Shown here: one piece after another, positions 36,488-46,132 of the stretch
Layout: each line of letters begins with the position of its first letter
Numbering within the stretch: the first letter of the stretch is position 1
Assembly: GCF_000686605.1 (NCBI RefSeq)
Contig: NZ_JMLC01000006.1
Location: 1-64,000 of the forward strand
Direction of reading: 5' to 3'
DNA length: 64,000 bases
From: Streptococcus sobrinus DSM 20742 = ATCC 33478
GTDB taxonomy: Bacteria; Bacillota; Bacilli; Lactobacillales; Streptococcaceae
Position numbers and translations under genes: made by a program
Notes under the pieces: generated by a model
What the model saw: only the letters and a program-made list of their open reading frames with translations
Databases searched by the model: none
What the model was told of the DNA's origin: nothing

Positions 36488-37756
36488 TTAGTCAGAAAGC
36501 TTGTCAATTCGCTCCTTATTTGCCCCTAAAGCGCGCTCATATTTTCCAGTTTCATTTGCCGAAAAATAATCGGACCCTAAAAGTTTGTCGGGCAGGTATT
36601 GCTGTTTAATCCACTTTTTTGGATAATTATGGGGATAGAGATAAACCTGAGCATTGCCTAATTCCTTGCTGCCCTGATAATGACCATCACGTAAATGGCG
36701 AGGAATAGGGAGGTTACCTGATTTCCGTAAATCACTTAGGGCAGCATCCATGGCCAGATAGGCAGAATTGGACTTGGGTGATAGGGCCAAATCAACTACG
36801 ACGTTGGCAATCAGAATTCTAGCTTCAGGAAAACCAATCTTTTGAGCAGCCTCTAGGGCGGTTACGGTATGGATTTGAGCATCAGGATTGGCTAGGCCAA
36901 TATCTTCATAGGCAATCACAGTTAGACGGCGGGCTAGGCTGGGCAGGTCACCAGCTTCAATCAGGCGGGCGGCATAGTGAAGACTGGCATTGACATCGGA
37001 ACCACGGATGGATTTTTGCAGGGCGGATAGGACATCGTAGTGGCCATCGCCATTTTTATCCATGGTAATGTAGGACCTTTGCAGACTATTTTCCACCGTG
37101 TCCAGAGTGATATGCCGTAGTCCCTGGTCATCGGCCTGAGTGGACATGACGGCCAAATCTAAGGAATTGAGGGCCGAACGCAGGTCGCCATTGGTAGCCG
37201 TTGCAATAAAATCCAAGGCCTCCTCATCCAGACTGACCTCAAAGTCAAAGCCCCGCTCCTTATCAGAAATGGCCCGCTGGATAGCCGTCTTGATATTGTC
37301 ATTGGACAGAGGCTCCAGCTCGAAAATCTGCACCCGAGAGCGGATGGCAGGCGTAACGGAGAAGAAGGGATTCTCGGTTGTCGCTCCAATCATGATGATC
37401 TTGCCGTTTTCCAGAAGAGGTAGAAGAAAGTCTTGCTTGGTCTTGTCCAGGCGGTGGATTTCATCCAGCATGAGAACCAGACCGCCGGAAAAATTAGCTT
37501 CCTCGGCGATTTCCTGCAGGCGTTTCTTGCTGTCGGTTGTGGCATTAAAGGTGCGAAAGGCAAACTTGGTCGTCCCCGCTATGGCCGAGGCGATGGAGGT
37601 CTTGCCGATTCCTGGCGGACCGTAGAGAATCATGGAAGAAAGCATATTGGCCTCAATCATTCGGCGGATAATTTTACCTGGACCGACCAGGTGTTTTTGG
37701 CCGATAATCTCACCTATAGTTCTGGGCCGCATTCGTAAGGCTAGATTTGCTGTCAT
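36488..37756 (-). CDS. rarA: Replication-associated recombination protein RarA
   Basis: A 422-residue AAA+ ATPase (MgsA/RarA) that acts at stalled replication forks. It has the N-terminal RMRPRTIGEIIGQKHLVGPG, Walker A GPPGIGKTS near residue 46, Walker B LMLDEIHRL near residue 95, and sensor ATTENPFF near residue 125. The C-terminal tetramerisation domain has SDVNASLHYAARLIEAGD near residue 255. It lies just upstream of the 6S RNA on the same strand and diverges from the DUF3013 gene. Confidence 0.95.
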   Translation of the reverse strand: MTANLALRMRPRTIGEIIGQKHLVGPGKIIRRMIEANMLSSMILYGPPGIGKTSIASAIAGTTKFAFRTFNATTDSKKRLQEIAEEANFSGGLVLMLDEIHRLDKTKQDFLLPLLENGKIIMIGATTENPFFSVTPAIRSRVQIFELEPLSNDNIKTAIQRAISDKERGFDFEVSLDEEALDFIATATNGDLRSALNSLDLAVMSTQADDQGLRHITLDTVENSLQRSYITMDKNGDGHYDVLSALQKSIRGSDVNASLHYAARLIEAGDLPSLARRLTVIAYEDIGLANPDAQIHTVTALEAAQKIGFPEARILIANVVVDLALSPKSNSAYLAMDAALSDLRKSGNLPIPRHLRDGHYQGSKELGNAQVYLYPHNYPKKWIKQQYLPDKLLGSDYFSANETGKYERALGANKERIDKLSD

Positions 37757-37836
37757 AGCATACAGCTCCTTTTAATCGTAGATTTTTATGATAGAATTAT
37801 TGTAACACAAAAAGCAACAAGCAAGAAGGAGAGCAG

Positions 37837-38307
37837 ATGGCTAAGTACGGATTTTTATCGGTTCTGGAGGAGGAGCTGGAGCAGCATTTTGACTATGATT
37901 TCGCCATGGATTGGGACAAGCGAAACCACGCTGTCGAGGTAGCCTTTGCCCTTGAGGCACAGAATATCGCTGCCGTCGAAACTGTCGATGACCAGGGAGA
38001 AAGTTCCGACCAGAATGTCCTCTTTGAGGATTATGTCATCTTCTACAATCCCCAAAAGTCAACCTTTGCTCCAGAGGACTACTTAGTAGCCATTCCCTAC
38101 CAGCCCAAGAAGGGCCTGTCCCGAGAATTTCTGGCCTATTTCGCCCAAACCCTCAATGAGGTTGTGACCGAGGGCCTCAGCGACCTTATGGACTTCCTGA
38201 CAGATGACAGCATCCAAGAATTCAGCCTCCATTGGGATAAGGAAGCTTTTGAAAATGGCAGAGCAGAGCTGGAAGAGACTGAGTTGTACGGGTATCCGAG
38301 GTATTAG
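37837..38307 (+). CDS. DUF3013 family protein
   Basis: A 156-residue, strongly acidic cytoplasmic protein that begins MAKYGFLSVLEEELEQHFDYDFAMDW. It matches the DUF3013 family found in lactobacilli and streptococci, of unknown function. AGAAGGAGAG precedes the ATG. In relatives it lies next to rarA and upstream of prmA; here two AT-rich genes are inserted after it. Confidence 0.85.
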   Translation: MAKYGFLSVLEEELEQHFDYDFAMDWDKRNHAVEVAFALEAQNIAAVETVDDQGESSDQNVLFEDYVIFYNPQKSTFAPEDYLVAIPYQPKKGLSREFLAYFAQTLNEVVTEGLSDLMDFLTDDSIQEFSLHWDKEAFENGRAELEETELYGYPRY

Positions 38308-38377
38308 AAACTTAGTTGTAAGGAAAAATCAAATTATGAATAATATATTGTAGGTAGAAAAATTATGGAGGAAACTC

Positions 38378-39424
38378 ATGAAAAATGATGTAATTCAAAA
38401 AGTTCCAATAGGAACTTTAAATTTTCAGGATCCTTTTTTTAATTCGTTGAGAGATGATTATGATGGATTTGATGATTGGCTCTATCGGAAATCCAATGAG
38501 GAAGCTTACGTATTGATAGATCAAAATCGGTTATTGGGATTTCTTTATCTTAAGGATGAATATGAAGCAGATAGCAGCATTAATCCTTTCTTTAATGAGA
38601 GACGCCGTTTAAAAATTGGAACATTTAAAATTAATTCTCATGGAACAGTCCTTGGACAGCGCTTTTTAAGTATTATTTTGAGGAAGATGATAAATGAAGG
38701 TCATGATTTTACTTATGTTACATTATTTTCAAAGCAAGAAAGATTAAGAAGGCTTTTTGAGCGATTTGGTTTTCGACAATGGGGATGCAAAAGTAATGGG
38801 GAATTAGTCTATTTTAAAGATTTAACGGTTTTCGATAATCTGTATAAGGATTTTCCAAGATTCAATCTATCAGGAAATACACAAAAGTATCTATTAGGAA
38901 TTCATCCTAATTTCCATACTAAATTATTTCCTTTCTCAAGGTTACACACCGAACGAAACCACTTAGTGGAAGATCTATCTTTTACAAATACAAGTGAAAA
39001 AGTCTACCTTTGTAAAATGCAGGGTGTTCTGAATATGAATTCAGGAGATTTAGTCGTTATATATCGAACATCTGAAAATGGGAAATCCGCAGAATACAGT
39101 TCTGTTGCAACTTCAATCTGTACAGTTCTTGAAGTTATAAATATAGATAAGTTTAGTTCATTGGAAGATTTCCTTCGGTATTGTGGAAAGGGTACAATCT
39201 TTTCTGAGAGTGAATTGATTAAGTTTTGGAATAATAATCGTTATCCTTATATCATTAAGATGCTATATAATGCACCTCTACAAAAACGGATTATCAGAAA
39301 AAAATTAATTGAACAAGTTGGACTTGATAGAAATAATTATTTTGGTTACCTCTCTTTAACGGATAATCAGTTCAACAAAGTTTTAGAAATGGGTGAAATA
39401 AATGAAAGCTTTATTATCAATTAA
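38378..39424 (+). CDS. Acetyltransferase-like protein of an ASCH-linked module
   Basis: A 348-residue, AT-rich gene. Residues 1-145 look like a divergent GNAT fold: EEAYVLIDQNRLLGFLYLKDE near residue 41, a central strand-helix region (KINSHGTVLGQRFLSIILRKM near 85) and RLRRLFERFGFRQWG near 125. The remaining 200 residues hold no domain I can name and may be a nucleic-acid binding (PUA/EVE-like) part. A GGAGG lies seven bases before the ATG. The stop overlaps the next gene by 23 bases, so the two are a unit. The base composition differs from the flanking housekeeping genes, suggesting transfer. Confidence 0.65.
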   Translation: MKNDVIQKVPIGTLNFQDPFFNSLRDDYDGFDDWLYRKSNEEAYVLIDQNRLLGFLYLKDEYEADSSINPFFNERRRLKIGTFKINSHGTVLGQRFLSIILRKMINEGHDFTYVTLFSKQERLRRLFERFGFRQWGCKSNGELVYFKDLTVFDNLYKDFPRFNLSGNTQKYLLGIHPNFHTKLFPFSRLHTERNHLVEDLSFTNTSEKVYLCKMQGVLNMNSGDLVVIYRTSENGKSAEYSSVATSICTVLEVINIDKFSSLEDFLRYCGKGTIFSESELIKFWNNNRYPYIIKMLYNAPLQKRIIRKKLIEQVGLDRNNYFGYLSLTDNQFNKVLEMGEINESFIIN

Positions 39425-39782
39425 GCCAGAATTTGTTGAAGAAATAATTGAAGGAAGAAAAAAATTTGAATACAGAAAAAAAGTGTTCAAACGTTCAGAC
39501 GTTTCGTCTATCGTAGTTTATGCAACTAAGCCATATGGGAAAGTTGTAGGTGAATTTGAAATAGCTGATATTATAGAAGAAAGTATTGATCAACTTTGGG
39601 ATAATACCAAAAGATTTTCTGGAATTACAGAAGAATTTTTCTATGACTACTTTAAAGACAAAGAGAGTGGTTTTGCTATAAAAATAGAAAAATTTATACG
39701 CTACGAAAAACCGTTAGAGTTATCAGAGTTTGACTCTAGCATCAGAGTTGCACCACAATCATTTTGTTACATTGGAGATTGA
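39402..39782 (+). CDS. ASCH-domain protein
   Basis: A 126-residue protein starting MKALLSIKPEFVEEIIEGRKKFEYRKK, the standard opening of ASCH domains (Ser/Lys-Pro then the EGxKxxExR signature). ASCH is a PUA-like fold that binds RNA or modified nucleotides. VVYATKPYGKVVGEFEI near residue 38 is the second conserved block. It overlaps the acetyltransferase-like gene and is probably translated with it. Such pairs occur in mobile or defence-like settings; a role in RNA modification or regulation is possible but not shown. Confidence 0.85.
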   Translation: MKALLSIKPEFVEEIIEGRKKFEYRKKVFKRSDVSSIVVYATKPYGKVVGEFEIADIIEESIDQLWDNTKRFSGITEEFFYDYFKDKESGFAIKIEKFIRYEKPLELSEFDSSIRVAPQSFCYIGD

Positions 39783-39812
39783 GCCATTGATAATATGAAA
39801 TCCTGAATAGGG

Positions 39813-39872
39813 AGATGGGGAAAGAGTACAATCACTTCAGCGATATCTCCTCTCCCCCATCTATGCTATAAT
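39813..39872 (+). promoter_or_regulatory. Hairpin and prmA promoter
   Basis: AGATGGGG (39813-39820) pairs with CCCCATCT (39855-39862) and ends the upstream module. TGCTATAAT (39864-39872) is an extended -10 that starts prmA transcription near 39879. Confidence 0.7.
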
Positions 39873-39959
39873 GAACATACTGTAAATTAAAGATTTAAGG
39901 GCGTTTGGCAGGTTGCAGTTTAGAGGCTTGTTGGCGTTTGGATTTCTAGGAGGTTTATC

Positions 39960-40913
39960 ATGGACAAGTGGCAAGAGTTGACGGTGGCGGTCAATCGGGA
40001 GGCTCAGGAGGCGGTTGCTAATATTTTGGTGGAATCAGGTAGCCAGGGTGTGGCTATTGAGGATAGTGCTGACTATCTGGGTCCTGTTGGCAAGTATGGT
40101 GAGCTCTTTCCAGAGGTCGTGCAGTCTGAGACGGTTAAAATTACGGCCTATTACCCTGATTCTATGGATATTGAGGCAATCAAGGATCAGGTCAATCAGG
40201 CTATCCAGCACTTGCCAGAATTTGGCTTGAAGATGGGTCAGACCCACCTATCTAGCCATGAATTGGCCGAGGAAGACTGGGCGGAAAATTGGAAGAAGTA
40301 CTACAAACCAACTCGAATCAGCCATGATTTGACCATTGTCCCCTCTTGGACGGATTACCAAGTTGGAGCTGGAGAAAAGATTATCAAGCTGGACCCTGGT
40401 ATGGCCTTTGGAACTGGTACCCATCCGACGACCGAGATGAGTCTCTACGCCCTGGAGCAGGTTCTGCGTGGCGGTGAGACTGTCCTAGATGTTGGAACCG
40501 GTTCGGGCGTGCTCTCCATTGCCAGCTCCCTCCTCGGGGCCAAGGACATCTACGCCTACGACCTAGATGATGTAGCTGTGCGGGTGGCTCAGGAAAATAT
40601 CGACCTCAACCCTGACATGGCCAACATTCATGTGGCTGCGGGCAACCTCTTGGAGGGCGTGCAGCAGGAGGCGGATGTTATTGTGGCCAATATTCTAGCT
40701 GATATCTTGGTAAAATTGACTGATGATGCCTACCGTCTGGTCAAAGACCAGGGCTATCTGATTCTTTCAGGGATTATCGCCGACAAGTTGGATCTGGTCT
40801 TGGAAGCAGCCTACAGCAGTGGTTTCTTACTGGAGACCCAGATGGTTCAAGGAGAGTGGAATACCCTGATTTTCAAAAAGACCGATGACCTGTCGGGCGT
40901 GATTGGAGGCTAA
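39960..40913 (+). CDS. prmA: Ribosomal protein L11 methyltransferase
   Basis: A 317-residue SAM-dependent enzyme that methylates ribosomal protein L11. The N-terminal substrate-recognition domain spans about residues 1-110. The SAM motif [15 protein letters not shown] lies near residue 178, and [14 protein letters not shown] near residue 240 carries the Asn-Ile motif. TAGGAGG precedes the ATG. In relatives rsmE follows directly; here a membrane protein gene lies between them. Confidence 0.96.
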   Translation: MDKWQELTVAVNREAQEAVANILVESGSQGVAIEDSADYLGPVGKYGELFPEVVQSETVKITAYYPDSMDIEAIKDQVNQAIQHLPEFGLKMGQTHLSSHELAEEDWAENWKKYYKPTRISHDLTIVPSWTDYQVGAGEKIIKLDPGMAFGTGTHPTTEMSLYALEQVLRGGETVLDVGTGSGVLSIASSLLGAKDIYAYDLDDVAVRVAQENIDLNPDMANIHVAAGNLLEGVQQEADVIVANILADILVKLTDDAYRLVKDQGYLILSGIIADKLDLVLEAAYSSGFLLETQMVQGEWNTLIFKKTDDLSGVIGG

Positions 40914-40919
40914 GAATAA

Positions 40920-41876
40920 GTGACGGCGACAAAAAAGTCAGCGACAACCCTAAATGCTAATTATTTCAAATCATTAGTTACGACTCGTGCTTCTATGGGA
41001 ATGTTAGTGCTAGGGATTGCAGGTTTTGCACTGGCAGGAATTGATTATTTACTCCACTCCTTAACGGTGATTTACTATGGTGTTACCCCTCCTCAAGATG
41101 TGATTTCAATCATTTCATTGGTTTGTCTTGTATTTATGGCGATTTCTTTTTTGATATATCCAATTGCTCCTCTAAGACACTTCTTCTATCGTCATCAGCG
41201 ATTTAGTTCTCTTTGGCAATTAAGCTTTGTTTTCTTGTTTTATCTGACTCTAGTGATCTTATCTGCTATCCTTTTTTTGGCTGAAAAAAATATGTTAGAT
41301 ATTTATGGTTCCCGCTGGTCTTTGCTTTCCTTGATAGGTGGGAGTTTGCTTTACTTTTCCTGTCTAGCCTACAATGTATTTTGGCTACGAAAGGAATTGA
41401 CCAAGGGGATGAGCCAAGAGCGCACCCAAAAGAACTTTCTAGCTGCTTCGTCAGTCTCTTCACCAGGCACTTTGTTGTTGATTTTCGGCGTAACCATGCT
41501 CGCACCTATTTTAATAAAGGAATCATTGGTGGCTGGCTTAGGATTATCATGTTTTATTCTGTTTACAGTTGTTTTTTCTCGACTTCATGTAGAATATGGC
41601 TATGCAGCCATTTTAAAGTGGCAAAGTCAAGACTATTGGGGAGAATACCTTCCAACTCCTAAAGAAGAAATTAATTTCAAACCAATAAGAACCTTTATTC
41701 GGATTGCTCTAGAAGTGCTTCTTTTCCTAGCTGTCATCATTTTTGGAGGTGAGATGGTTGAACAAGGAATTATGCCAGCTCTTCTTGGCCGTGGTTTAGT
41801 AATTGGTTTTATCATTTATTGGCTTGTCCGCATCCTTCTCTGGGGAATTAAAAAGAATAATAGGAAGGAGCGGTGA
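40920..41876 (+). CDS. Polytopic membrane protein between prmA and rsmE
   Basis: A 318-residue protein with about eight membrane segments, in pairs at residues 25-45, 60-85, 100-120, 130-155, 180-195, 200-220, 262-280 and 285-308. The start is a GTG at 40920, six bases after prmA, without a strong ribosome binding site, so it is likely translated by coupling. The C-terminus is basic (KKNNRKER). I do not recognise a family. The gene is more AT-rich than its neighbours and interrupts the usual prmA-rsmE pair, suggesting an insertion. Its stop overlaps rsmE by one base (TGATG). Confidence 0.75.
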   Translation: MTATKKSATTLNANYFKSLVTTRASMGMLVLGIAGFALAGIDYLLHSLTVIYYGVTPPQDVISIISLVCLVFMAISFLIYPIAPLRHFFYRHQRFSSLWQLSFVFLFYLTLVILSAILFLAEKNMLDIYGSRWSLLSLIGGSLLYFSCLAYNVFWLRKELTKGMSQERTQKNFLAASSVSSPGTLLLIFGVTMLAPILIKESLVAGLGLSCFILFTVVFSRLHVEYGYAAILKWQSQDYWGEYLPTPKEEINFKPIRTFIRIALEVLLFLAVIIFGGEMVEQGIMPALLGRGLVIGFIIYWLVRILLWGIKKNNRKER

Positions 41877-42625
41877 TGCAACAGTATTTTATCAAAGGCC
41901 AGCCAGACAATCTCTTAACCATTAAGGATAAAGATACGGCCAAACACATGTTTCAAGTCATGCGTCTGAAGGAAAAGGATCAGGTTGTCCTCGTTTTTGA
42001 CGACGGCATTAAACATTTGGCCAAGGTAACGGATCCGACTCAGCAAACCTTGGAGCTGATAAAGGAGCTTGAGGATAATGTTGAACTACCGGTCTCAGTC
42101 ACCATCGCCTCGGGCTTTCCCAAGGGGGATAAGCTGGATTGGATTACGCAAAAGGCCACAGAACTAGGGGCAGAGGCCATCTGGGCCTTCCCAGCTGATT
42201 GGTCGGTTGTCAAATGGGATGGCAAAAAGCTAGCTAAGAAGGAAGAAAAGTTAGCGAAAATCGCTCTGGGAGCGGCCCAACAGTCCAAGCGTAACCATCT
42301 ACCCCAGGTTAAGCTCTTTGAGAAGAAGATTGACTTTATTGACTGTTTTTCTGACTTTGATAAGATTTTCCTAGCCTATGAGGAAACGGCCAAATCGGGG
42401 CAGTTGACGACTCTGGCCAAGGAGCTCAACCAGATCCAAGCAGGTGACAAGCTTCTCTTTATCTTTGGGCCCGAAGGAGGCGTGTCTCCAGAAGAAGTCG
42501 CTGACTTCAAGGAATTTGGCGCTCTAGAAGTAGGCTTGGGTCCTCGTATCATGCGGACCGAGACCGCTCCTCTTTATGCTCTCAGCGCCGTCAGCTATGC
42601 CTTGGAAATGAGTCAAGGCAAGTAG
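41876..42625 (+). CDS. rsmE: 16S rRNA m3U1498 methyltransferase
   Basis: A 249-residue SPOUT methyltransferase that modifies U1498 of 16S rRNA. The N-terminal PUA-like domain has KHMFQVMRLKEKDQVVLVF near residue 25. The C-terminal trefoil knot has FIFGPEGGVSPEE near residue 198 and LGPRIMRTETAPLYALSA near 222. The ATG at 41876 is used because AAGGAG lies six bases upstream; the GTG at 41873 is closer to it. Confidence 0.95.
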   Translation: MQQYFIKGQPDNLLTIKDKDTAKHMFQVMRLKEKDQVVLVFDDGIKHLAKVTDPTQQTLELIKELEDNVELPVSVTIASGFPKGDKLDWITQKATELGAEAIWAFPADWSVVKWDGKKLAKKEEKLAKIALGAAQQSKRNHLPQVKLFEKKIDFIDCFSDFDKIFLAYEETAKSGQLTTLAKELNQIQAGDKLLFIFGPEGGVSPEEVADFKEFGALEVGLGPRIMRTETAPLYALSAVSYALEMSQGK

Positions 42626-43077
42626 GGTTCCAATTAGATTTGTTAGGCAGTCGATTTTTGACTCCTTCATGCTTGGCTGATAAACCATTTTATCAGCATC
42701 TTGAGAGTGATAGAAGAAGGCCAGCAAAGCCACTGGTTTAAATTTTATTGGGATAAAAATATGGGGACTAGGAATCAAACTTTAGTCTCTTTTTTAGCTA
42801 GTCTTTCCGCTTCCGATAGTTGCAGCTGTTAGGGAAATCAGTCGCCCTTGCTCGGGTTCTAAGCTTTTGAAATCCTAAATCTTTCTAGTCAAACAAAATG
42901 AAATTTTCATCTTCTTTTGTGAAAATAATTTGGGTTTTCTTCTATCTTTTCTTAGAGGTCAAAAAGTGTTAAAATTAAGGCAACTTAGGTCTCTAAAGAT
43001 AGTTTCCGATAGGTTTGGCAGAGCCTAATCTGGGAGAATTTTAGGATCGGATACAAGTTTTAGTTAGAGGTGGAAAT
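42626..43077 (+). other. rsmE-rel intergenic region
   Basis: About 450 bases with no gene. GACTA (42766-42770) and TAGTC (42783-42787) followed by TCTTTTTT form a weak terminator for rsmE. Towards rel, AT-rich sequence near 42960-42980 could hold a promoter, giving a leader of about 90 bases. Confidence 0.5.
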
Positions 43078-45300
43078 ATGGCAACTAACCCAAATTTAAG
43101 TGGGCCAGAAGTTATTGAGCTTGTCAAAGGCTATATGACCGATGATGATGTAGCACTAGTACAGAAGGCTTTAGACTATGCGACAGAAGCCCATAAAGAA
43201 CAAAAACGCCAGTCAGGGGAACCTTACATCATTCATCCCATCCAGGTTGCGGGGATTTTGGCTGGTTTACAGTTGGATGCTACCAGTGTTGCCTGTGGTT
43301 TTCTTCACGATGTGGTTGAGGATACAGAGGTCACTTTAGAGGACTTGGAAAGAGATTTTGGCCTAAAAATTAGCCAGATTGTTGATGGGGTCACCAAACT
43401 TGGTAAGGTCAAGTATAAATCCCATGAAGAGCAATTGGCTGAAAACCACCGCAAAATGCTTATGGCCATGTCCAAGGATATTCGAGTTATCCTGGTTAAA
43501 TTAGCTGACCGCCTTCATAATATGCGGACTCTAAAACATTTACGGCCGGATAAACAAAAACGTATATCTCGCGAAACCATGGAAATCTATGCTCCTCTGG
43601 CCCATCGTTTGGGGATTAGTGCCATCAAGTGGGAGCTGGAAGATTTGGCTTTCCGCTATCTCAATGAAGTAGAATTCTACAAGATTTCCCACATGATGCA
43701 TGAAAAACGGCGGGAACGGGAAAGCCTAGTTGATGAAATTGTGGAAAAGATCAAGGCCTATACGGCTGAACAAGGCTTACAGGGAAAGATTTATGGTCGT
43801 CCTAAGCATATATATTCCATTTACCGTAAAATGCGGGATAAGAAAAAACGCTTCGATCAGATTTATGATTTGATTGCCATCCGCTGTATCATGGATACGC
43901 CTAGCGATGTCTATGCCATGTTGGGCTACATTCATGAGCTCTGGCGGCCAATGCCGGGGCGTTTCAAGGATTATATTGCCAACCCTAAATCTAACGGTTA
44001 CCAATCCATCCACACCACCGTCTACGGTCCCAAGGGTCCCATTGAAATTCAAATCCGGACCCAAGAGATGCACGAAGTGGCCGAATATGGGGTTGCTGCC
44101 CATTGGGCCTATAAAAAAGGTATCAAGGGCAAGGTTGACGCCCAAGAATCTGCTATCGGGATGAACTGGATTCAGGATCTAGTTGAGCTGCAGGCAGGCT
44201 CTAATGGGGATGCTCAGGAATTCGTTGATTCGGTCAAGGAAGACATCTTCTCTGCTCGGATTTACGTTTTCACTCCGTCGGGTGATGTTCAGGAATTGCC
44301 GAGGGATTCTGGTCCAATTGACTTTGCCTATGCCATTCACACCCAAGTTGGTGAAAAGGCCGTCGGAGCCAAGGTCAACGGCCGCATGGTCCCTCTGACA
44401 GCCAAGCTCAAAACCGGAGATGTGGTTGAAATAGTCACCAACCAGAATTCCTTTGGACCTAGCCGCGACTGGATCAAGCTGGTCAAAACAACCAAGGCTC
44501 GCAATAAGATTCGCCAATTCTTCAAGAATCAAGATAAGGAAATGTCCATCAGCAAGGGGCGTGACCTCTTGGTTGATTACTTCCAAGAACAGGGCTATAT
44601 CGCCAATAAGTACCTAGATAAGAAGCATATTGACGAAATCCTGCCCCGTATGAGCGCCCGCAGTGAAGAGGCCCTCTATGCAGCTATCGGTTTTGGTGAG
44701 ATCAGTCCAGCTGCCGTCTTTAACCGTCTAACAGAAAAAGAAAGGCGGGAAGAAGAAAGAGCCAAGGCCAAAGCAGAAGCTGATGAATTGATGAACGGCG
44801 GTGAAGTTAAGCATCAAAATAAGGATGTTCTCAAGGTTAAGAGTGAAAATGGAGTCATTATTCAAGGCTCTTCAGGTCTCTTAATGCGGATTGCCAAGTG
44901 CTGTAATCCAGTTCCCGGTGACCCAATTGAAGGCTACATCACTAAGGGGCGTGGGGTAGCTATCCACCGTGCTGATTGCCACAACATCAAAAGTCAAGAT
45001 GGCTATGAGCAAAGACTGATTGATGTCGAATGGGATGGGTCTAGCCAAGCCAGTCAAGAATATCTAGCCGAAATTGATATTTACGGTCTCAACCGCTCTG
45101 GTCTCTTAAATGATATCCTGCAAATCCTTTCAACCCAGACCAAGAGTATTTCTACGGTCAATGCTCAACCGACCAAGGATATGAAATTTGCTAATATCCA
45201 TGTCAGCTTCAAAATTCCGAATTTAACCACTTTAACGACTGTTGTAGACAAGATTAAGGTGGTTCCGGATGTCTATTCCGTAAAACGGACGAATGGTTAA
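43078..45300 (+). CDS. rel: Bifunctional (p)ppGpp synthetase/hydrolase
   Basis: A 740-residue stringent-response enzyme that makes and breaks ppGpp. The HD hydrolase domain has YIIHPIQVAGILAGLQLDA near residue 50 and FLHDVVEDT near 80. The synthetase domain has RFKDYIANPKSNGYQSIHTT near residue 297. The TGS domain starts at IYVFTPSGDVQELPRDSG near 395, a conserved-Cys region has KCCNPVPGDPIEGYIT near 605, and an ACT domain lies at 660-740. All main catalytic motifs are present. GTGG(A) upstream is a weak ribosome binding site. dtd follows after 60 bases, as in other streptococci. Confidence 0.97.
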   Translation: MATNPNLSGPEVIELVKGYMTDDDVALVQKALDYATEAHKEQKRQSGEPYIIHPIQVAGILAGLQLDATSVACGFLHDVVEDTEVTLEDLERDFGLKISQIVDGVTKLGKVKYKSHEEQLAENHRKMLMAMSKDIRVILVKLADRLHNMRTLKHLRPDKQKRISRETMEIYAPLAHRLGISAIKWELEDLAFRYLNEVEFYKISHMMHEKRRERESLVDEIVEKIKAYTAEQGLQGKIYGRPKHIYSIYRKMRDKKKRFDQIYDLIAIRCIMDTPSDVYAMLGYIHELWRPMPGRFKDYIANPKSNGYQSIHTTVYGPKGPIEIQIRTQEMHEVAEYGVAAHWAYKKGIKGKVDAQESAIGMNWIQDLVELQAGSNGDAQEFVDSVKEDIFSARIYVFTPSGDVQELPRDSGPIDFAYAIHTQVGEKAVGAKVNGRMVPLTAKLKTGDVVEIVTNQNSFGPSRDWIKLVKTTKARNKIRQFFKNQDKEMSISKGRDLLVDYFQEQGYIANKYLDKKHIDEILPRMSARSEEALYAAIGFGEISPAAVFNRLTEKERREEERAKAKAEADELMNGGEVKHQNKDVLKVKSENGVIIQGSSGLLMRIAKCCNPVPGDPIEGYITKGRGVAIHRADCHNIKSQDGYEQRLIDVEWDGSSQASQEYLAEIDIYGLNRSGLLNDILQILSTQTKSISTVNAQPTKDMKFANIHVSFKIPNLTTLTTVVDKIKVVPDVYSVKRTNG

Positions 45301-45360
45301 AATTGCAACTATTTCTCTGATTCCAAACCTAAAACTATAGGAGGAGGCTGCTAAATTATT

Positions 45361-45804
45361 ATGAAAATAGTAGTGCAAAGGGTTAGTCAAGCTCAGGTGA
45401 CTATTGGAGGAAAAACAGTCGCTTCTATTGGTCAAGGGCTTCTTTTACTGGTTGGTATTGGTCCTGATGATGAAGCAGAGGATGTAAACTATCTGGCTCG
45501 AAAAGTCCTTAATATAAGGATCTTTTCGGATCCGGAAGACAAGATGAACTTGTCGGTTCAAGATATCCAAGGAGAAATCCTTTCCGTATCCCAATTTACC
45601 TTATTTGCAAATACGAAAAAGGGAAATCGGCCGTCTTTTACTGAAGCAGCCTCACCCCAAATAGCCAGAAAACTCTATCAAGATTTTAACAAAATCCTTT
45701 CAAAAATCCTTCCGGTCAAGACAGGAGAGTTTGGAGCGGATATGAAAGTGTCCTTGGTTAATGATGGACCGGTTACAATTATTTTAGATAGTAAAAACCA
45801 TTAA
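45361..45804 (+). CDS. dtd: D-aminoacyl-tRNA deacylase
   Basis: A 147-residue proofreading enzyme that removes D-amino acids from tRNA. It has [13 protein letters not shown] at the start, the [17 protein letters not shown] segment near residues 78-94 (Ser-Gln-x-Thr motif), and the Gly-cisPro motif as [11 protein letters not shown] near residue 133. It follows rel in the usual operon order. AGGAGGAGG lies somewhat far from the ATG. Confidence 0.95.
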   Translation: MKIVVQRVSQAQVTIGGKTVASIGQGLLLLVGIGPDDEAEDVNYLARKVLNIRIFSDPEDKMNLSVQDIQGEILSVSQFTLFANTKKGNRPSFTEAASPQIARKLYQDFNKILSKILPVKTGEFGADMKVSLVNDGPVTIILDSKNH

Positions 45805-45926
45805 TGAGTCTAAATGCGTAAAGAACCTTATTTAATAAGTGTTTGGCTATTTAAATTATTCCAATCATTAAATTGTTTGCGTTTTGTAACAAAATGGTAA
45901 TAAATTTGATGATTTAGGTTTTATGC

Positions 45927-45970
45927 AATAAAGAAAAGGCTAGCTCACAGGGCTCGGCTTTTTCTTTATT
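45927..45970 (+). terminator. Terminator after rel-dtd
   Basis: AATAAAGAAAAGGC-AGC pairs with GCT-GGCTTTTTCTTTATT. The remaining space to 46132 holds the dextranase promoter region (TTGTGT, 16 bases, TAAAAT near 46039-46066) and a TTTTGT-A-ACAAAA palindrome at 45882-45894. Confidence 0.85.
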
Positions 45971-46132
45971 TACAAAGCCAGTAAAAATGAAATGGTTTTG
46001 GGTATGAAATTAGTCGGTGTTTTTCAAGTATTAGGGTTGTGTTTTCATAGATTTTCAGTAAAATACACTTATGATTTTGGAGCACCTTAAACAGGTCGCT
46101 CGATCATAAAAAATTAGAAGGAGAAAAAGGCC

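Noticed and set aside
45882-45894. TTTTGTAACAAAA as a Rex or other operator for dex
   Set aside because: It lies upstream of the rel-dtd terminator hairpin and does not match the TTGTG-N8-CACAA spacing of Rex.
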